From: Candidatus Fermentibacterota bacterium | Lineage (GTDB): Bacteria > Fermentibacterota > Fermentibacteria > Fermentibacterales > Fermentibacteraceae | Assembly: GCA_002748705.1 (NCBI GenBank) | Contig: PDSZ01000034.1 | Span: 1 to 64,000, forward strand | DNA: 64,000 bases | Reading direction: 5' to 3' | Shown: one piece after another, positions 33,759 to 42,660 of the stretch | Numbering within the stretch: position 1 is the first letter of the stretch | Layout of the letters: each line of letters starts with the position of its first letter | Translations under genes and position numbers: made by a program | Notes under the pieces: generated by a model | Told to the model about the DNA's origin: nothing | Database searches by the model: none | What the model saw: only the letters and a program-made list of their open reading frames with translations

Positions 33759-33867
33759 TGGCCTGAGAAAACTGGAGAGCTGAATAAGGTGGATTTGCCT
33801 ATGTTTGAGAATCAGAGAAGAAAGGCAGATCCATGCGAAAGAATTACAGTGCCGAGTTCAAGGCAAG
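33759..33867 (+). mobile_element. Solo left end of the IS3-family element
   Basis: These 109 bases are nearly identical to 30835-30943, including the terminal TGG(T/C)CTGAG and the first dozen codons of orfA. After AAGGCAAG the two sequences diverge. It is a truncated second copy of the same IS, and both copies are preceded by GTATAG. Confidence 0.88.
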
Positions 33868-33990
33868 GAGGGCATGGATTACTATGAGAATCAATACAAG
33901 GACAGGGTACTGAAAAACTTGAAGAAACGGGCATCCCTCAGATGGAATTTGAGCTGACTCCAATGGAAAACTCCAGTGCTCTATTCGCCT
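33868..33990 (+). pseudogene. Short transposase-tail-like fragment
   Basis: Directly after the solo IS end is a frame reading EGMDYYENQYKDRVLKNLKK then RAS, which after a one-base shift goes on as MEFELTPMENSSALFASGFM. Such Y-E-x-Q-Y-x-x-R-V-L-x-N-L-x-x-R-A tails occur at the C-terminus of some transposases. The family could not be assigned. Confidence 0.35.
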
Positions 33991-34033
33991 CTGGATTTAT
34001 GTGATATGGTTGAGTTACCTGGAAGGAGATGAA

Positions 34034-35164
34034 ATGAGATTTCCCCATTGTGCGATTCTGGCCCTTAGTCTCATCCTCTTACTCTGCGGATGCAGTGAAT
34101 CCGGTCAGCCCTCTCACTTAACCATTGATCAAGCAGTAGTCCATGAGGTTACACCGAAGATCGTTCTGGGAGTGAACGATCATTATGAAAACTATTGCTT
34201 TGGTGCGATATCGGATGTTGAGTTCCTAAGCGACGGAAAAATAGCAGTTCTTGATCGGTTTTACGGTGGGGCAAGAGTATACTCACCTTCAGGTGAGTTT
34301 CTGTACAACATTGGTGTAGCAGGAGAAGGTCCTGGTGAGTTCGGAAGTCCAAGTAGCATCGCCTGTCGTGGTGACAGGGTGGTAATCATTGACCAGATAG
34401 CATACAAGGCGACTCTTTTTGATGCATCAGGACGCTATTTGAGTGAACTCCGGACATCATTTGCTCAAACTCCCCCGAGCTTTGTTAGTTTTGTATGTGA
34501 GAGCCTTATAGTGGGGGGGGTAACCACTATGGATACCTCAAACGGAGTATATGAGATGAACTACATGGTTGTTGTTCTTGATATGGAGTTCAATCCGGTT
34601 GATACACTTTTCTCGAATCCTTTCACCTATGAAGTTGGTAATGTTACTCAAATGCTTCAGAACAGCCTTTTCGCTTGTTCCTACACCACTGATGGTATGG
34701 GGAGGATTTTCGTTGCGGAGGCATCGACAGAAGAATACAGGATTGAAGGGATAGACTTAACAGAGTATGGAACCTACTCTATCACTAGAGAGATCCAACC
34801 TGTCGCGAAGACACAGGATGAGATAAGCAGAGAGAGCGAGCGATTCACTCGGTTGATTCAGGCTCGCAATCCTGGTGTCCACCATGAGTATGTACCGTTG
34901 GCGATGAAGTACCTCATACCACCTAGTGGTATACATGCGGATGGTCTTGGAAGACTTTGGGTTTTGCGAGGTTACTCTGATCAGCTGACTTTTGATACAT
35001 ATGACTACTCGGGAGAACTGCTGTTCTCCACTGTCGTACATGGCATTCCTGTAGAGGAACCACAGGAAGTACTATGGTGGTCAGTGTCCAGGCATGGCAT
35101 TTCAGTCTTCTCAAGAGATCCCTACGAGAAACCTCTTGTCTGGATATTCGATCTTCCAGCTTAG
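34034..35164 (+). CDS. Six-bladed beta-propeller lipoprotein
   Basis: A 376-residue lipoprotein: ATG 34034 has AAGGAG upstream, and the signal peptide ends in a lipobox LLCGC. Blades of the BF3164/NHL type follow: ISDVEFLSDGKIAVLDRF, IGVAGEGPGEFGSPSSI, GDRVVIIDQIAYKATLFD, GIHADGLGRLWVLRG. The GEGPG turn is shared with the AT-rich propeller at 13460, so the two are paralogues. It stands alone in the accessory island. Its ligand is unknown. Confidence 0.8.
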   Translation: MRFPHCAILALSLILLLCGCSESGQPSHLTIDQAVVHEVTPKIVLGVNDHYENYCFGAISDVEFLSDGKIAVLDRFYGGARVYSPSGEFLYNIGVAGEGPGEFGSPSSIACRGDRVVIIDQIAYKATLFDASGRYLSELRTSFAQTPPSFVSFVCESLIVGGVTTMDTSNGVYEMNYMVVVLDMEFNPVDTLFSNPFTYEVGNVTQMLQNSLFACSYTTDGMGRIFVAEASTEEYRIEGIDLTEYGTYSITREIQPVAKTQDEISRESERFTRLIQARNPGVHHEYVPLAMKYLIPPSGIHADGLGRLWVLRGYSDQLTFDTYDYSGELLFSTVVHGIPVEEPQEVLWWSVSRHGISVFSRDPYEKPLVWIFDLPA

Positions 35165-35606
35165 TGTAAACAGGATTATTGGAATCTATATAATTGAGTA
35201 ATGTTGCTCAATAAGTTCCGGGATTGTTTGCACACTGGGAACTGCTCTATCGAAAAGCTTAATAATAAGAGCAGTACGAAGGGAGATTATTGTGTGTACG
35301 GTTCTGAGAGAGTCCTATGGATAGCTTTCCTCTGGCTACTCAACTCTGGATGATAAAAGAGTGAATGACTTGATACACAAAGGGATATATGCAGAAATCA
35401 AAGAAGCGAATATGCAATATATTAGTACTATTGTACTAAATGTGTCACTATAGACTGACTGCAACTTAGAGTGATTGCCATAGATAAAATTCAGAGGGGG
35501 CTTTAGTGACGGACTTGTTCCTGGGTGCCGTATGCAAAATGAGTTTGCACATAATGCTCAATTCTTGCCGATCCTGTATAATTCTTTGATAAACAGGAGG
35601 CTTTGA
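35165..35606. other. Intergenic region upstream of the Wadjet operon
   Basis: About 440 bases without a supported gene. It contains the perfect dyad at 35422-35439 and the AGGAGG ribosome site of jetA at 35595-35600. A minus-strand frame at 35466-35900 overlaps jetA and has no coding character. Confidence 0.5.
35422..35439 (+). promoter_or_regulatory. Dyad upstream of the Wadjet operon, possible operator
   Basis: TTAGTAC-TATT-GTACTAA, perfect 7-bp arms around four bases, about 170 bases before jetA. No regulator gene for it is evident nearby. Confidence 0.35.
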
Positions 35607-36821
35607 TTGAGGAAGGAACCGGCAGCTTTTTTCAGGTTCGCAGGGAAATGGTTCCCATTGCTGGAGAGGCTGTTCTACACCCAGAGTGGCTTTTCCGACG
35701 GAGAGCTGTACAGCCTTGTGTGTCAGCATCTCAGGGATGAAGATCCTTCTCCCGATTATCTTGTAACGCAGCTCTGTGACCTGATGATAATTGATGAGGT
35801 TCCCGGGGAAACAGCCAGGTGGGAGCTTACACATCCGGTTCGCGCACTTCTGCGTTTTCTTCTTCAAGAACAGAGACTCACCTCGGTTGAGGTGCTTCAT
35901 GGTTATCTCCGGGCCCTGGAGTCTTTCAGGGAAGAACTGCTTTCCTTCGTCAAGGATGGAGACAGAAACGGTGTGGTTCAGACCCTCTCCGATGTATCCG
36001 AAACGGTTGAAAGTCTTCGTCAGGATTCATCGGATAACTACTCCGCCATACTTGCAGAGTGCATGAGAATGAAATCAGGCGGTGAAAGAAGAAACCCGCT
36101 GGAAAAGTTTGAAACGGTCAACAGGCTCTGGAACAGGTATCTGATGCCGATGAAGGACCTCATAAGTGTGGACAAGAGCATTGAGGGACAGCTTGACGGC
36201 CTGGAAGAGGCCATTGCCGCAGGTATCGTCCGTTTTGCACGGCACAGTGAAATGGAGGAAGTCCTCAGAGGAGCCGGGGCCAGGATTCTCAGGATGCGCA
36301 GAGAGACAGTAGCCGACTTCCACAATGCTCTCACGGACATACTTCCGCTGTACAGGTCCATGAAGGCTGACAGCGAATTCGCAAGGGGGGCTTCTACGGC
36401 ACTTGAGAGGATAGAGAGAAAAGGGGTTGCCTCCCTGATGCTGGATGAACGGATGCCGGTGTTCGCATGGAGAACTTCAGGGCTTCTTTCGGACACCGAT
36501 CTCAGATCACTCATCTGTGAGCTTATGGGGTATACCCCAGGGCAGAGAGTAAGTGTAAGCGCTCCGGGGAATCTCACCCCGCCTGTGTTCCGGTCGGTTG
36601 ACGATGTGAGAAGGGAGCTTCAGGGTTCGCTTCCCGTGGAGGATTTGCTCAGCTGGCTTGAAGAAAACTGCCCCGGGGAGGACCCCTCGAATGTGCTGAG
36701 GCTCTACAGTGGAGTATTCAGGGACCCACCGGGGAAAGTTTTCAGAGGCCGGGAAAAGAGGGAGTACATGATTCGTGGAGTTAGAATGAAGGCGGTTCCT
36801 CTGGGGGTGGCGAAGGAATGA
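35607..36821 (+). CDS. jetA: Wadjet defence protein JetA (kleisin-like subunit)
   Basis: A 404-residue protein, first gene of a four-gene Wadjet operon that cleaves incoming circular plasmids. The N-terminal winged-helix-like part (LLERLFYTQSGFSDGELYSL to THPVRALLRFLL) and the helical middle (DVSETVESLRQDSSDNYSAI) resemble MukF/JetA kleisins. The C-terminal part probably binds the JetC heads. TTG 35607 is used because AGGAGG stands six bases before it. The identity rests mainly on gene order and on the clear JetC and JetD. The stop overlaps jetB by four bases. Confidence 0.85.
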   Translation: MRKEPAAFFRFAGKWFPLLERLFYTQSGFSDGELYSLVCQHLRDEDPSPDYLVTQLCDLMIIDEVPGETARWELTHPVRALLRFLLQEQRLTSVEVLHGYLRALESFREELLSFVKDGDRNGVVQTLSDVSETVESLRQDSSDNYSAILAECMRMKSGGERRNPLEKFETVNRLWNRYLMPMKDLISVDKSIEGQLDGLEEAIAAGIVRFARHSEMEEVLRGAGARILRMRRETVADFHNALTDILPLYRSMKADSEFARGASTALERIERKGVASLMLDERMPVFAWRTSGLLSDTDLRSLICELMGYTPGQRVSVSAPGNLTPPVFRSVDDVRRELQGSLPVEDLLSWLEENCPGEDPSNVLRLYSGVFRDPPGKVFRGREKREYMIRGVRMKAVPLGVAKE

Positions 36822-37345
36822 GCTGGGAAGAACTTCCACTGAAAAAGGAAACATTTGAAAGACTGCGCACTGGCAGGCATGTGTCCCACACAGACGGAGA
36901 GTGCTACCGTGCCCTCTGCGGGAATGAGGAGGAGTACAGGGAGTTTTTTGCCTCCCTGGGATTTACCCTCACCCGCCACAACAGGGATTTTTTCTACCTC
37001 CAGGGCATCAGCGGAGGCAGCTTCAGCGCAAGGGCAGCGGTTTTCTTCTTCATCCTGGTTGAATCGATATCTGACAACGGTGAAAGCGTTACCGAGGTTC
37101 TGTTCGATTCCCCGATACCTCTGAACAAGCTTCCCCACTTTGAGAGAGAGCGTTACAGGAAGTACATGGCTGAAACCGGTGTGGAAACAGAGGAGGCCTT
37201 CGAGAACCTTCTGAAAAGGATGCAGCGGCTGGGGTTCATTGAGTTTCAAGGGGATGAGGGCATCATCTTCAGGGATCCCTCGTACAGGTTTCTTGACCTG
37301 TGTGCAGAGATTGCAGCTGAAGAAAAGGACAAAGCCGATGAATGA
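36818..37345 (+). CDS. jetB: Wadjet defence protein JetB (MukE/KITE-like subunit)
   Basis: A 175-residue protein of the DUF4194/MukE type with tandem winged-helix character (FFILVESISDNGESVTEVLF, NLLKRMQRLGFIEFQG). JetB dimers bind the JetA kleisin in the SMC-like complex. ATG 36818 overlaps the jetA stop, and its own end overlaps jetC by eight bases (ATGAATGA). Confidence 0.87.
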   Translation: MSWEELPLKKETFERLRTGRHVSHTDGECYRALCGNEEEYREFFASLGFTLTRHNRDFFYLQGISGGSFSARAAVFFFILVESISDNGESVTEVLFDSPIPLNKLPHFERERYRKYMAETGVETEEAFENLLKRMQRLGFIEFQGDEGIIFRDPSYRFLDLCAEIAAEEKDKADE

Positions 37346-40055
37346 GCATTCCGCAAGGCCGGTGAGGCTTGTAATGATAAACGCCGGCAAGTTTGACTAT
37401 GGCGAGATAGACCTGAGTCTGCCGGTTCATCTGGTGGGGCAGAACAATGTGGGGAAAACCACTCTTATCTCCACGCTGCAGTTCCTGTACATAGACAATC
37501 AGAAGCAGATGCATTTCTCCCGGCCCATGGACGAAACCCGGAGATACTACTTCCCCGGAGCTGAAAGCTACATCCTTTTCGAGTGCCTTACCCCGGCTGG
37601 TTACATGGTAACAGGTGCAAGGGGTCTTGGTCCACTGAAGAGGTATGAGTTCGAGCGTTTCTTATACAGGGGCAGCTATGACAGGAATGACTACATCGAC
37701 TCTGATACCAATGAAGTGCTTGATTTCCAGAACAGAATAGCTCCGGCCCTCTCTTCACGGGACTATGCTTCCCTTACCCCCTCTGAACTGATGGAAGCTC
37801 TTACTAGTGTGGGGAGGGGCAAAACACCGTTTCTGGGCCTTGTTCCTGTGAAGAACCGAACCGATTACGGCAAATTCAGGAAGATATTCAGGAACCTGCT
37901 TCACCTGGCCCATCTCAGTCAGGAGGAACTGAAGAAGTTCCTCATAGATGTTAACTCCTCGGAGCTGAAGAGAACCGAGATAGATCTCACAACGGACTTT
38001 TCAGAGAAACACAGGCTGGTAAAAAAGAGCGCCTGTACACTGGCCGACCTGAAGGCCAGCGCTGAGAACGCTAATCAGATACTCCAGCTGGATGACAACC
38101 GCAGAGGGGTGCAGAAAGAACTGCCCTGCCTGTACAGCGCTGCATTACATGCGCTTAAGAGGGAAAGAGAAGCGGCCATAAGCGAGATAGAGAGCCATGG
38201 AAAAGCCCTGGCAGAGCTGAAACAGAAGGAAACCGCCCTGAGGGATAACCTGAACAGAAACACCAGAAGGGAAGGGGAGCTTCATGAAAAAGCCGGCGCC
38301 CTGAAAAGCAGTCTGAAAGAGTTCAGGGAACTGAAGAAAATCACAGATGGCTACATGGAAGACCTTGAAGCCGGCGCAATAAACAGCCTCGACCACAGGC
38401 TTACACAGGTACAGGTGGCCTTGAGAGATGCTTCAAGGGCAAACGAGGGAAGAACCCGAGAGAGGCAGCTCAGGGCTGAAGAACGGCTGGAACAGCTTGA
38501 GAACCGGATGAAACACATTGGCAGCCTGGCGGTTTTGGCGCTGAAGAACGCTTCACCCCGGACGCTCTCCGTCCTCAGGCTTTTTAACGAAAAAATACTG
38601 GAGCTTCCCGAAGGCCCCGGAGGAATAGAGACAGCTGGCAGAGAAGAACTGATCAATAACCTTGAACAGCTGGGAAGCTGTATCGATGACGAAAAAGAGC
38701 TGTTCAGGAAATCCTTCATTGCAATTGATCTGAAACGGGTTCCAAAGCCCGACCTGAAAAAACTCACCGACCTTGACGCTCTCAGGGAGGAGATAGCAGC
38801 CCAGAAGGAACAGATCCAGACTGATGGTGAAGTGATTGAGGCCATTCAGAAGAAGAAAAGCCTCGAAAATGAAAGAAAAGCCCTGAAGGAACAGTTAGAG
38901 GATAAGAGAAGGCGAAGGGACAACTGGCTCAGATACTGCGAAACAGAAGTAAAGGCCTGCCAGTGGCAGAATGATCTCGACAAGGTAGAAAGAGATCTTG
39001 AGGAAACAGCTGCGGAAAAGGAGAAGAACAGCAGAGAGCTTGAAGACCTGGAGGAAAAGGGGAGACAGCATCAAAGAATGCGTGACGCAGCTGAAACAAC
39101 CCTGAATATGCTTACAAGGGTAACGGGGGAACTGCCCGGACCTGAGCCAGGTTGGAAACAGGATCCTTTAGTAAGTGAGGGAGACGATGCCCTCATCCTA
39201 GTGAATAACTTCAGGAAAAAGTACGAAGAGAGGAACAGGCTCTCACAGAGAATAGCCGACAGGCTGGCAATACTTGAACGGGCCACCTATGCTGAATACA
39301 AAGCAGCAGACGAGACAGCAGCTCTTGTAAGGCTGAGGCAGGACATGGACGCCATAGGGGAGAAGGAGGAAGCCCTGAGAAAACTCTGGTCGGGCCTTGC
39401 CAGCGATGTGTCCCAGTCCATGAAGTCTCTCCTCAAAAGCCTGGACACCCTGAGAAGAAGGGTTAACTCCCTGAATAACCGGCTGTCGAAGGTATCCGTC
39501 TCAGATCTGAAGCAGCTGAAGCTTGTTCTCAACGAGAACAGCCGCATAACAGGTCTTGTAAAACAGGGGATGGAAGCCGACACCATGCCCCTCTTCGCAG
39601 ACAGGGAACAGGTGGAAAGGTCGCTGGAATCGCTGGGGAAACTGCTTGAAACCGCCGGTGGCAGAATTGAGCTGAAGGACATGTTCAGCCTCAGCTTTGA
39701 GATCCTGGACTCCACTGGAAGAACCAGAAAGTTCACCCGCCTTGAGAACATCGAATCCAACGGTACCACCATAACCATAAAGGTGCTGGTGAACCTCATG
39801 CTACTGAAAGACCTTCTGCCCGAGAACAGGGCAAGGATCCCTTTTTACCTCGACGAAGCCTCCAGCCTTGACAGAGACAACCTGGCCTCGGTGGTGGACA
39901 TGGCATTTGAAATGGGGTTCCCCGCCATCCTTGCAAGCCCTGACCCCATGGATGTTGCCTCCAGGATCTACTTCATGAAAGACACCGGGGGCAGGGTTTA
40001 CCTCGACCCCGATCTCTCATGCATTGAAGTTGAAAGGCATCGGCAGAATGTCTGA
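37338..40055 (+). CDS. jetC: Wadjet defence protein JetC (SMC-like ATPase)
   Basis: A 905-residue SMC/MukB-like ATPase. Walker A is GQNNVGKTTL (about residues 33-42). Long coiled coils run from about residue 240 to 760, broken by a hinge-like region (about 395-470). Walker B is PFYLDEASSLDRDN (about 835). ATG 37338 is preferred to the frame start at 37239, which lies inside jetB. JetC loads on plasmid DNA and extrudes loops, allowing JetD to sense small circles and cut them. Confidence 0.93.
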   Translation: MNEHSARPVRLVMINAGKFDYGEIDLSLPVHLVGQNNVGKTTLISTLQFLYIDNQKQMHFSRPMDETRRYYFPGAESYILFECLTPAGYMVTGARGLGPLKRYEFERFLYRGSYDRNDYIDSDTNEVLDFQNRIAPALSSRDYASLTPSELMEALTSVGRGKTPFLGLVPVKNRTDYGKFRKIFRNLLHLAHLSQEELKKFLIDVNSSELKRTEIDLTTDFSEKHRLVKKSACTLADLKASAENANQILQLDDNRRGVQKELPCLYSAALHALKREREAAISEIESHGKALAELKQKETALRDNLNRNTRREGELHEKAGALKSSLKEFRELKKITDGYMEDLEAGAINSLDHRLTQVQVALRDASRANEGRTRERQLRAEERLEQLENRMKHIGSLAVLALKNASPRTLSVLRLFNEKILELPEGPGGIETAGREELINNLEQLGSCIDDEKELFRKSFIAIDLKRVPKPDLKKLTDLDALREEIAAQKEQIQTDGEVIEAIQKKKSLENERKALKEQLEDKRRRRDNWLRYCETEVKACQWQNDLDKVERDLEETAAEKEKNSRELEDLEEKGRQHQRMRDAAETTLNMLTRVTGELPGPEPGWKQDPLVSEGDDALILVNNFRKKYEERNRLSQRIADRLAILERATYAEYKAADETAALVRLRQDMDAIGEKEEALRKLWSGLASDVSQSMKSLLKSLDTLRRRVNSLNNRLSKVSVSDLKQLKLVLNENSRITGLVKQGMEADTMPLFADREQVERSLESLGKLLETAGGRIELKDMFSLSFEILDSTGRTRKFTRLENIESNGTTITIKVLVNLMLLKDLLPENRARIPFYLDEASSLDRDNLASVVDMAFEMGFPAILASPDPMDVASRIYFMKDTGGRVYLDPDLSCIEVERHRQNV

Positions 40056-40920
40056 AGCAGGTAAGGATCCATTCGCCGCATTGCTGGGAAAACTCCGAGA
40101 CAACAAAACCATACCGGCAAGCGCAGTTTCCAGAGCGTCAGAGGAAAAGCTCAAACCCCTCTTCCAGTCAGAAGTGCTCACGAAGATACCCCGGGGAAGG
40201 GGAACAGCCATTATTGTGAGCAAGCCGGAATACCTGCAGCAGTTCATTAATAAACACTTCCCGGAAGGCATTGAGAGCACAGCCAGAAGTGATATGACCA
40301 GAAGTGAGAGCACCTGCACCTTCAGGAACTCCAAAAAACGCTCAAGAAGAACCGCTATGCCGGTCTTCATCAGGGGCTTCGGGGAATCAACCCTGCTGTA
40401 CCGGAACACAGGCCACACCCTCAACACTGCAAGGCAGACCGAACTCTTCAGTGTCACATCCATCATGCTCAAAGAGGATGAACCATTACCGGAATACGCT
40501 GGAAGAATCGCAACGGTTGAGAACCTGGAGGTCTTCACCGCTTTCCATCATCTGAAGCCGCAAAACACAATCGCCGTCTACACCGGTGGCAGGATCCACA
40601 GGCTGCTCCTCCACTGGCTCTCGTCACCGGAGACATCAAAGGCAGGAATTGTCCATTACGGCGATTACGACCCGGCAGGTCTTGGAGAATACCTCAGGAT
40701 CAAAAGAGCAAGGGAAGGTAATACAGAGCTTTTTATACCCCCTGACCTGAACGCCCTTGTGAGGAAGTACGGCAGTGAGATTCTCCTGGAAAAAAGCGCC
40801 CATTTGATTCCCAGGCTTAGCGCAACAGGCGACAAAGCGGTGAAGAGCGTTCTTGAAATACTCCTCAGGAACAACCGTGCCCTTGAGCAGGAAGTGCTTG
40901 TAAGCTTGAAGGAATCATGA
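40048..40920 (+). CDS. jetD: Wadjet defence nuclease JetD (Toprim domain)
   Basis: A 290-residue protein with a DUF3322-like N-terminal arm and a Toprim (DUF2220) nuclease domain. The metal-binding Glu is in ATVENLEVF and the Asp pair in VHYGDYDPAGLGEY. ATG 40048 overlaps jetC by eight bases, mirroring the jetB-jetC junction; TTG 40024 is an alternative. JetD is a topoisomerase-VI-like endonuclease that cleaves plasmids bound by JetABC. The protein is on the short side compared with longer JetD forms, so the subtype is left open. Confidence 0.92.
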   Translation: MSEAGKDPFAALLGKLRDNKTIPASAVSRASEEKLKPLFQSEVLTKIPRGRGTAIIVSKPEYLQQFINKHFPEGIESTARSDMTRSESTCTFRNSKKRSRRTAMPVFIRGFGESTLLYRNTGHTLNTARQTELFSVTSIMLKEDEPLPEYAGRIATVENLEVFTAFHHLKPQNTIAVYTGGRIHRLLLHWLSSPETSKAGIVHYGDYDPAGLGEYLRIKRAREGNTELFIPPDLNALVRKYGSEILLEKSAHLIPRLSATGDKAVKSVLEILLRNNRALEQEVLVSLKES

Positions 40921-40951
40921 CTTGCATATTGATTGAGACACAGAAAGAATA

Positions 40952-41316
40952 ATGGAAGCTGTAGATGTACTGAAGAGTCAGATGTATGAGTCTTCTGTTA
41001 ATCCAACACAGGCCGCCGATGAGGCCTGCAGCAGAATAGACGAGTTCAAGCCCTGTCTACTTGAGGCTGTGGAGTCAGCCCGGATTTCTCACCAGAATAG
41101 TTGAAAAGGTCGAAAGAGGTGCTCAAAAGTGAATCTCAGCTGTACCTGAATGTACCGTTCATTCCAGCCAACCCAGACCATAGACTAAATGTGAAGCATC
41201 AGACGCTGATGTCTTCCCATACATTACGAGTACTTTCTCTACAAGATCGCTCAGCTCAGAAGCTTTTGGTACAGTGTCTGAAAAAATGAACAGGCAGAAC
41301 TTCATGTAAGGTTTTC
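40952..41316 (+). pseudogene. Decayed DUF1186-like gene (copy 1)
   Basis: ATG 40952 gives 50 residues (MEAVDVLKSQMYESS, then TQAADEACSRIDEFK, LLEAVESA) before a stop. Related sequence continues in other frames: LYLNVPFIPANP and ADVFPYITSTFS. The pattern matches the start of DUF1186/HEAT-like proteins (I-L-K-x-L, A-x-E-A-x-x-R-x-E-E, then L-H-L-N-A-L-F-L-L-A). A second, better preserved copy is at 42349. Both are broken. Confidence 0.45.
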
Positions 41317-41681
41317 ACTGAGATTGAAAGACATATCTTTAATAGGTGAAACCTTTTATCGCTCTTCCAATTGCGATCCTCAAAACCTGTTCCGGTGTTA
41401 TGATGCTGCCACCACCGGTACCTGAACAGAAAGGAAGAGCATTGACAATCCCTTCTGCAGGATCCGAACTGTCAGAGAGTGTTCTGCCGGGGTTTCGGAA
41501 AAGTTTCACCAGGTTTTGAAACCCGGAAGGTCATCGGCAACTTGATCAAGGCTTATCTTATTACTGTCTCTTTGATGAGGGAATAGCAAAAGCGACTAGT
41601 TATCAGAGGGTGGAGAAATAAAATATCTGGTTTAGCGCATTGAGTAAACTGATTCATCACCCTGCAAATGCCTCTTTCTGA
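41317..41681. other. Region between decayed gene and MazF module
   Basis: No intact gene. On the minus strand, about 41343-41500, there is a coding-like stretch (EGIVNALPFCSGTGGGSI and ITPEQVLRIAIGRAIKG) without start or recognised family, probably another remnant. Confidence 0.3.
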
Positions 41682-42023
41682 TCATATACCCCCTATGATT
41701 TCATTCAGACCAGCTACAGTCTGTTCCAGGTTTTCCGGAGATATCCTCGTAATTCGCTCACCTATGCGCTTAACCGAAAGGGTTCTGATCTGGCTTATCT
41801 TCACCCACGACCTCTTGGGCAGATTCTCATTCTCAAGGCTCATAGTTAATGGGAAACCTGCTCTGGGTTCCCGGCTGGTTATCGCTACAGCTATAACAGT
41901 GCCGGACCTGTCGTTAAAAACATCTCTGCTGAGTACCAGAACAGGCCTTCGTCCGGATTGCTCATGCCCGACCACAGGGTTCAGGTCTGCCCATACCACA
42001 TCTCCTCTCAGTATTCCGGCCAT
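41682..42023 (-). CDS. mazF: MazF/PemK-family endoribonuclease toxin
   Basis: A 113-residue MazF-fold toxin: ILRGDVVWADLNPVVGHEQSGRRPVLVLS is the N-terminal hallmark (described in parts, RGDVVWADL and GHEQSGRRPVLVL), with the catalytic Arg in RRPV and the Thr/Ser of the core in VAITSREPRAGFP. WVKISQIRTLSVKRI is the second conserved block. It cleaves mRNA at specific short sequences. It overlaps its antitoxin gene by 16 bases. Confidence 0.93.
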   Translation of the reverse strand: MAGILRGDVVWADLNPVVGHEQSGRRPVLVLSRDVFNDRSGTVIAVAITSREPRAGFPLTMSLENENLPKRSWVKISQIRTLSVKRIGERITRISPENLEQTVAGLNEIIGGI

Positions 42024-42250
42024 GATCCAAGCTCACTGCTCATTCCCTCTTCAGCAAAAGCAGCTTCCTCTTCAGGAATCATTCTTGCACACTCCCTGGC
42101 CAAACGGGTGGAATCTGCCCGGTCAAGCAGGTCCTGCACTGCTTTTTGAATGGCTCCACTCCTGCTTGGATATCGGGCTTCAGTCACAAGCTCGTCAAGC
42201 CTTCTCAGCATGGTCTCACTGATACTGATAGCTATCTTTGCAGTGCCCAT
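42008..42250 (-). CDS. Ribbon-helix-helix antitoxin of the MazF module
   Basis: An 80-residue protein: KIAISISETMLRRLDELV and YPSRSGAIQKAVQDLLDR form a CopG/ParD-type RHH DNA-binding domain, and the acidic C-terminal tail (ARMIPEEEAAFAEEGM) would block the MazF active site. It is upstream of, and overlaps, mazF. A typical GAGGTGAAAC ribosome site precedes ATG 42250. Probably represses its own operon. Confidence 0.9.
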   Translation of the reverse strand: MGTAKIAISISETMLRRLDELVTEARYPSRSGAIQKAVQDLLDRADSTRLARECARMIPEEEAAFAEEGMSSELGSWPEY

Positions 42251-42348
42251 GTTTCACCTCCGATATTACCATTGGTCATACTGCTTTTCTTGTCAAGGTA
42301 CAGCGAATATTGAACAGTGTAATCTTTCCAATACCACTGGAGGCAATA

Positions 42349-42660
42349 GTGGATACCCTTGACATACTTAAAGCTCTGACAAACCAGACCGGTACGAACC
42401 ACATTCTCGCTGCAGAGGAAGCGTTCGGCAGAATAGAGGAGTTCAGGGGTATTATGCTTGAAGCGGTTGAATATGCCGCTTCGAACTCTGCGAAGGTATT
42501 GAAGACCGATTCAATCTGCACCTGAACGCTCTGTTCATACTGGCAATGGCCAGGGTGCCCAGTCCGGTGAACCATCAAGAAACTCACCTGCCACAACCCC
42601 ACCATGGCAGCAAGGTTCAAAGAGCTGAATGAGCAGGGGGAGGGTGAAAAAGGGTAATCC
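42349..42660 (+). pseudogene. Decayed DUF1186-like gene (copy 2)
   Basis: GTG 42349 with GGAGG before it starts VDTLDILKALTNQTGTNHI, LAAEEAFGRIEEFRGIMLEA and VEYAASNSAKVL, then stops at 42525. In the next frame TLCSYWQWPG is a shifted remnant of the L-x-A-L-F-I-L-A block, and KFKELNEQGEGEK-like sequence follows. It aligns with copy 1 at 40952 over the first 50 residues. The two copies flank the MazF module. Confidence 0.45.

Noticed and set aside
35466..35900. 144-codon minus-strand frame
   Set aside because: Overlaps jetA in antisense and has no coding character or ribosome site.
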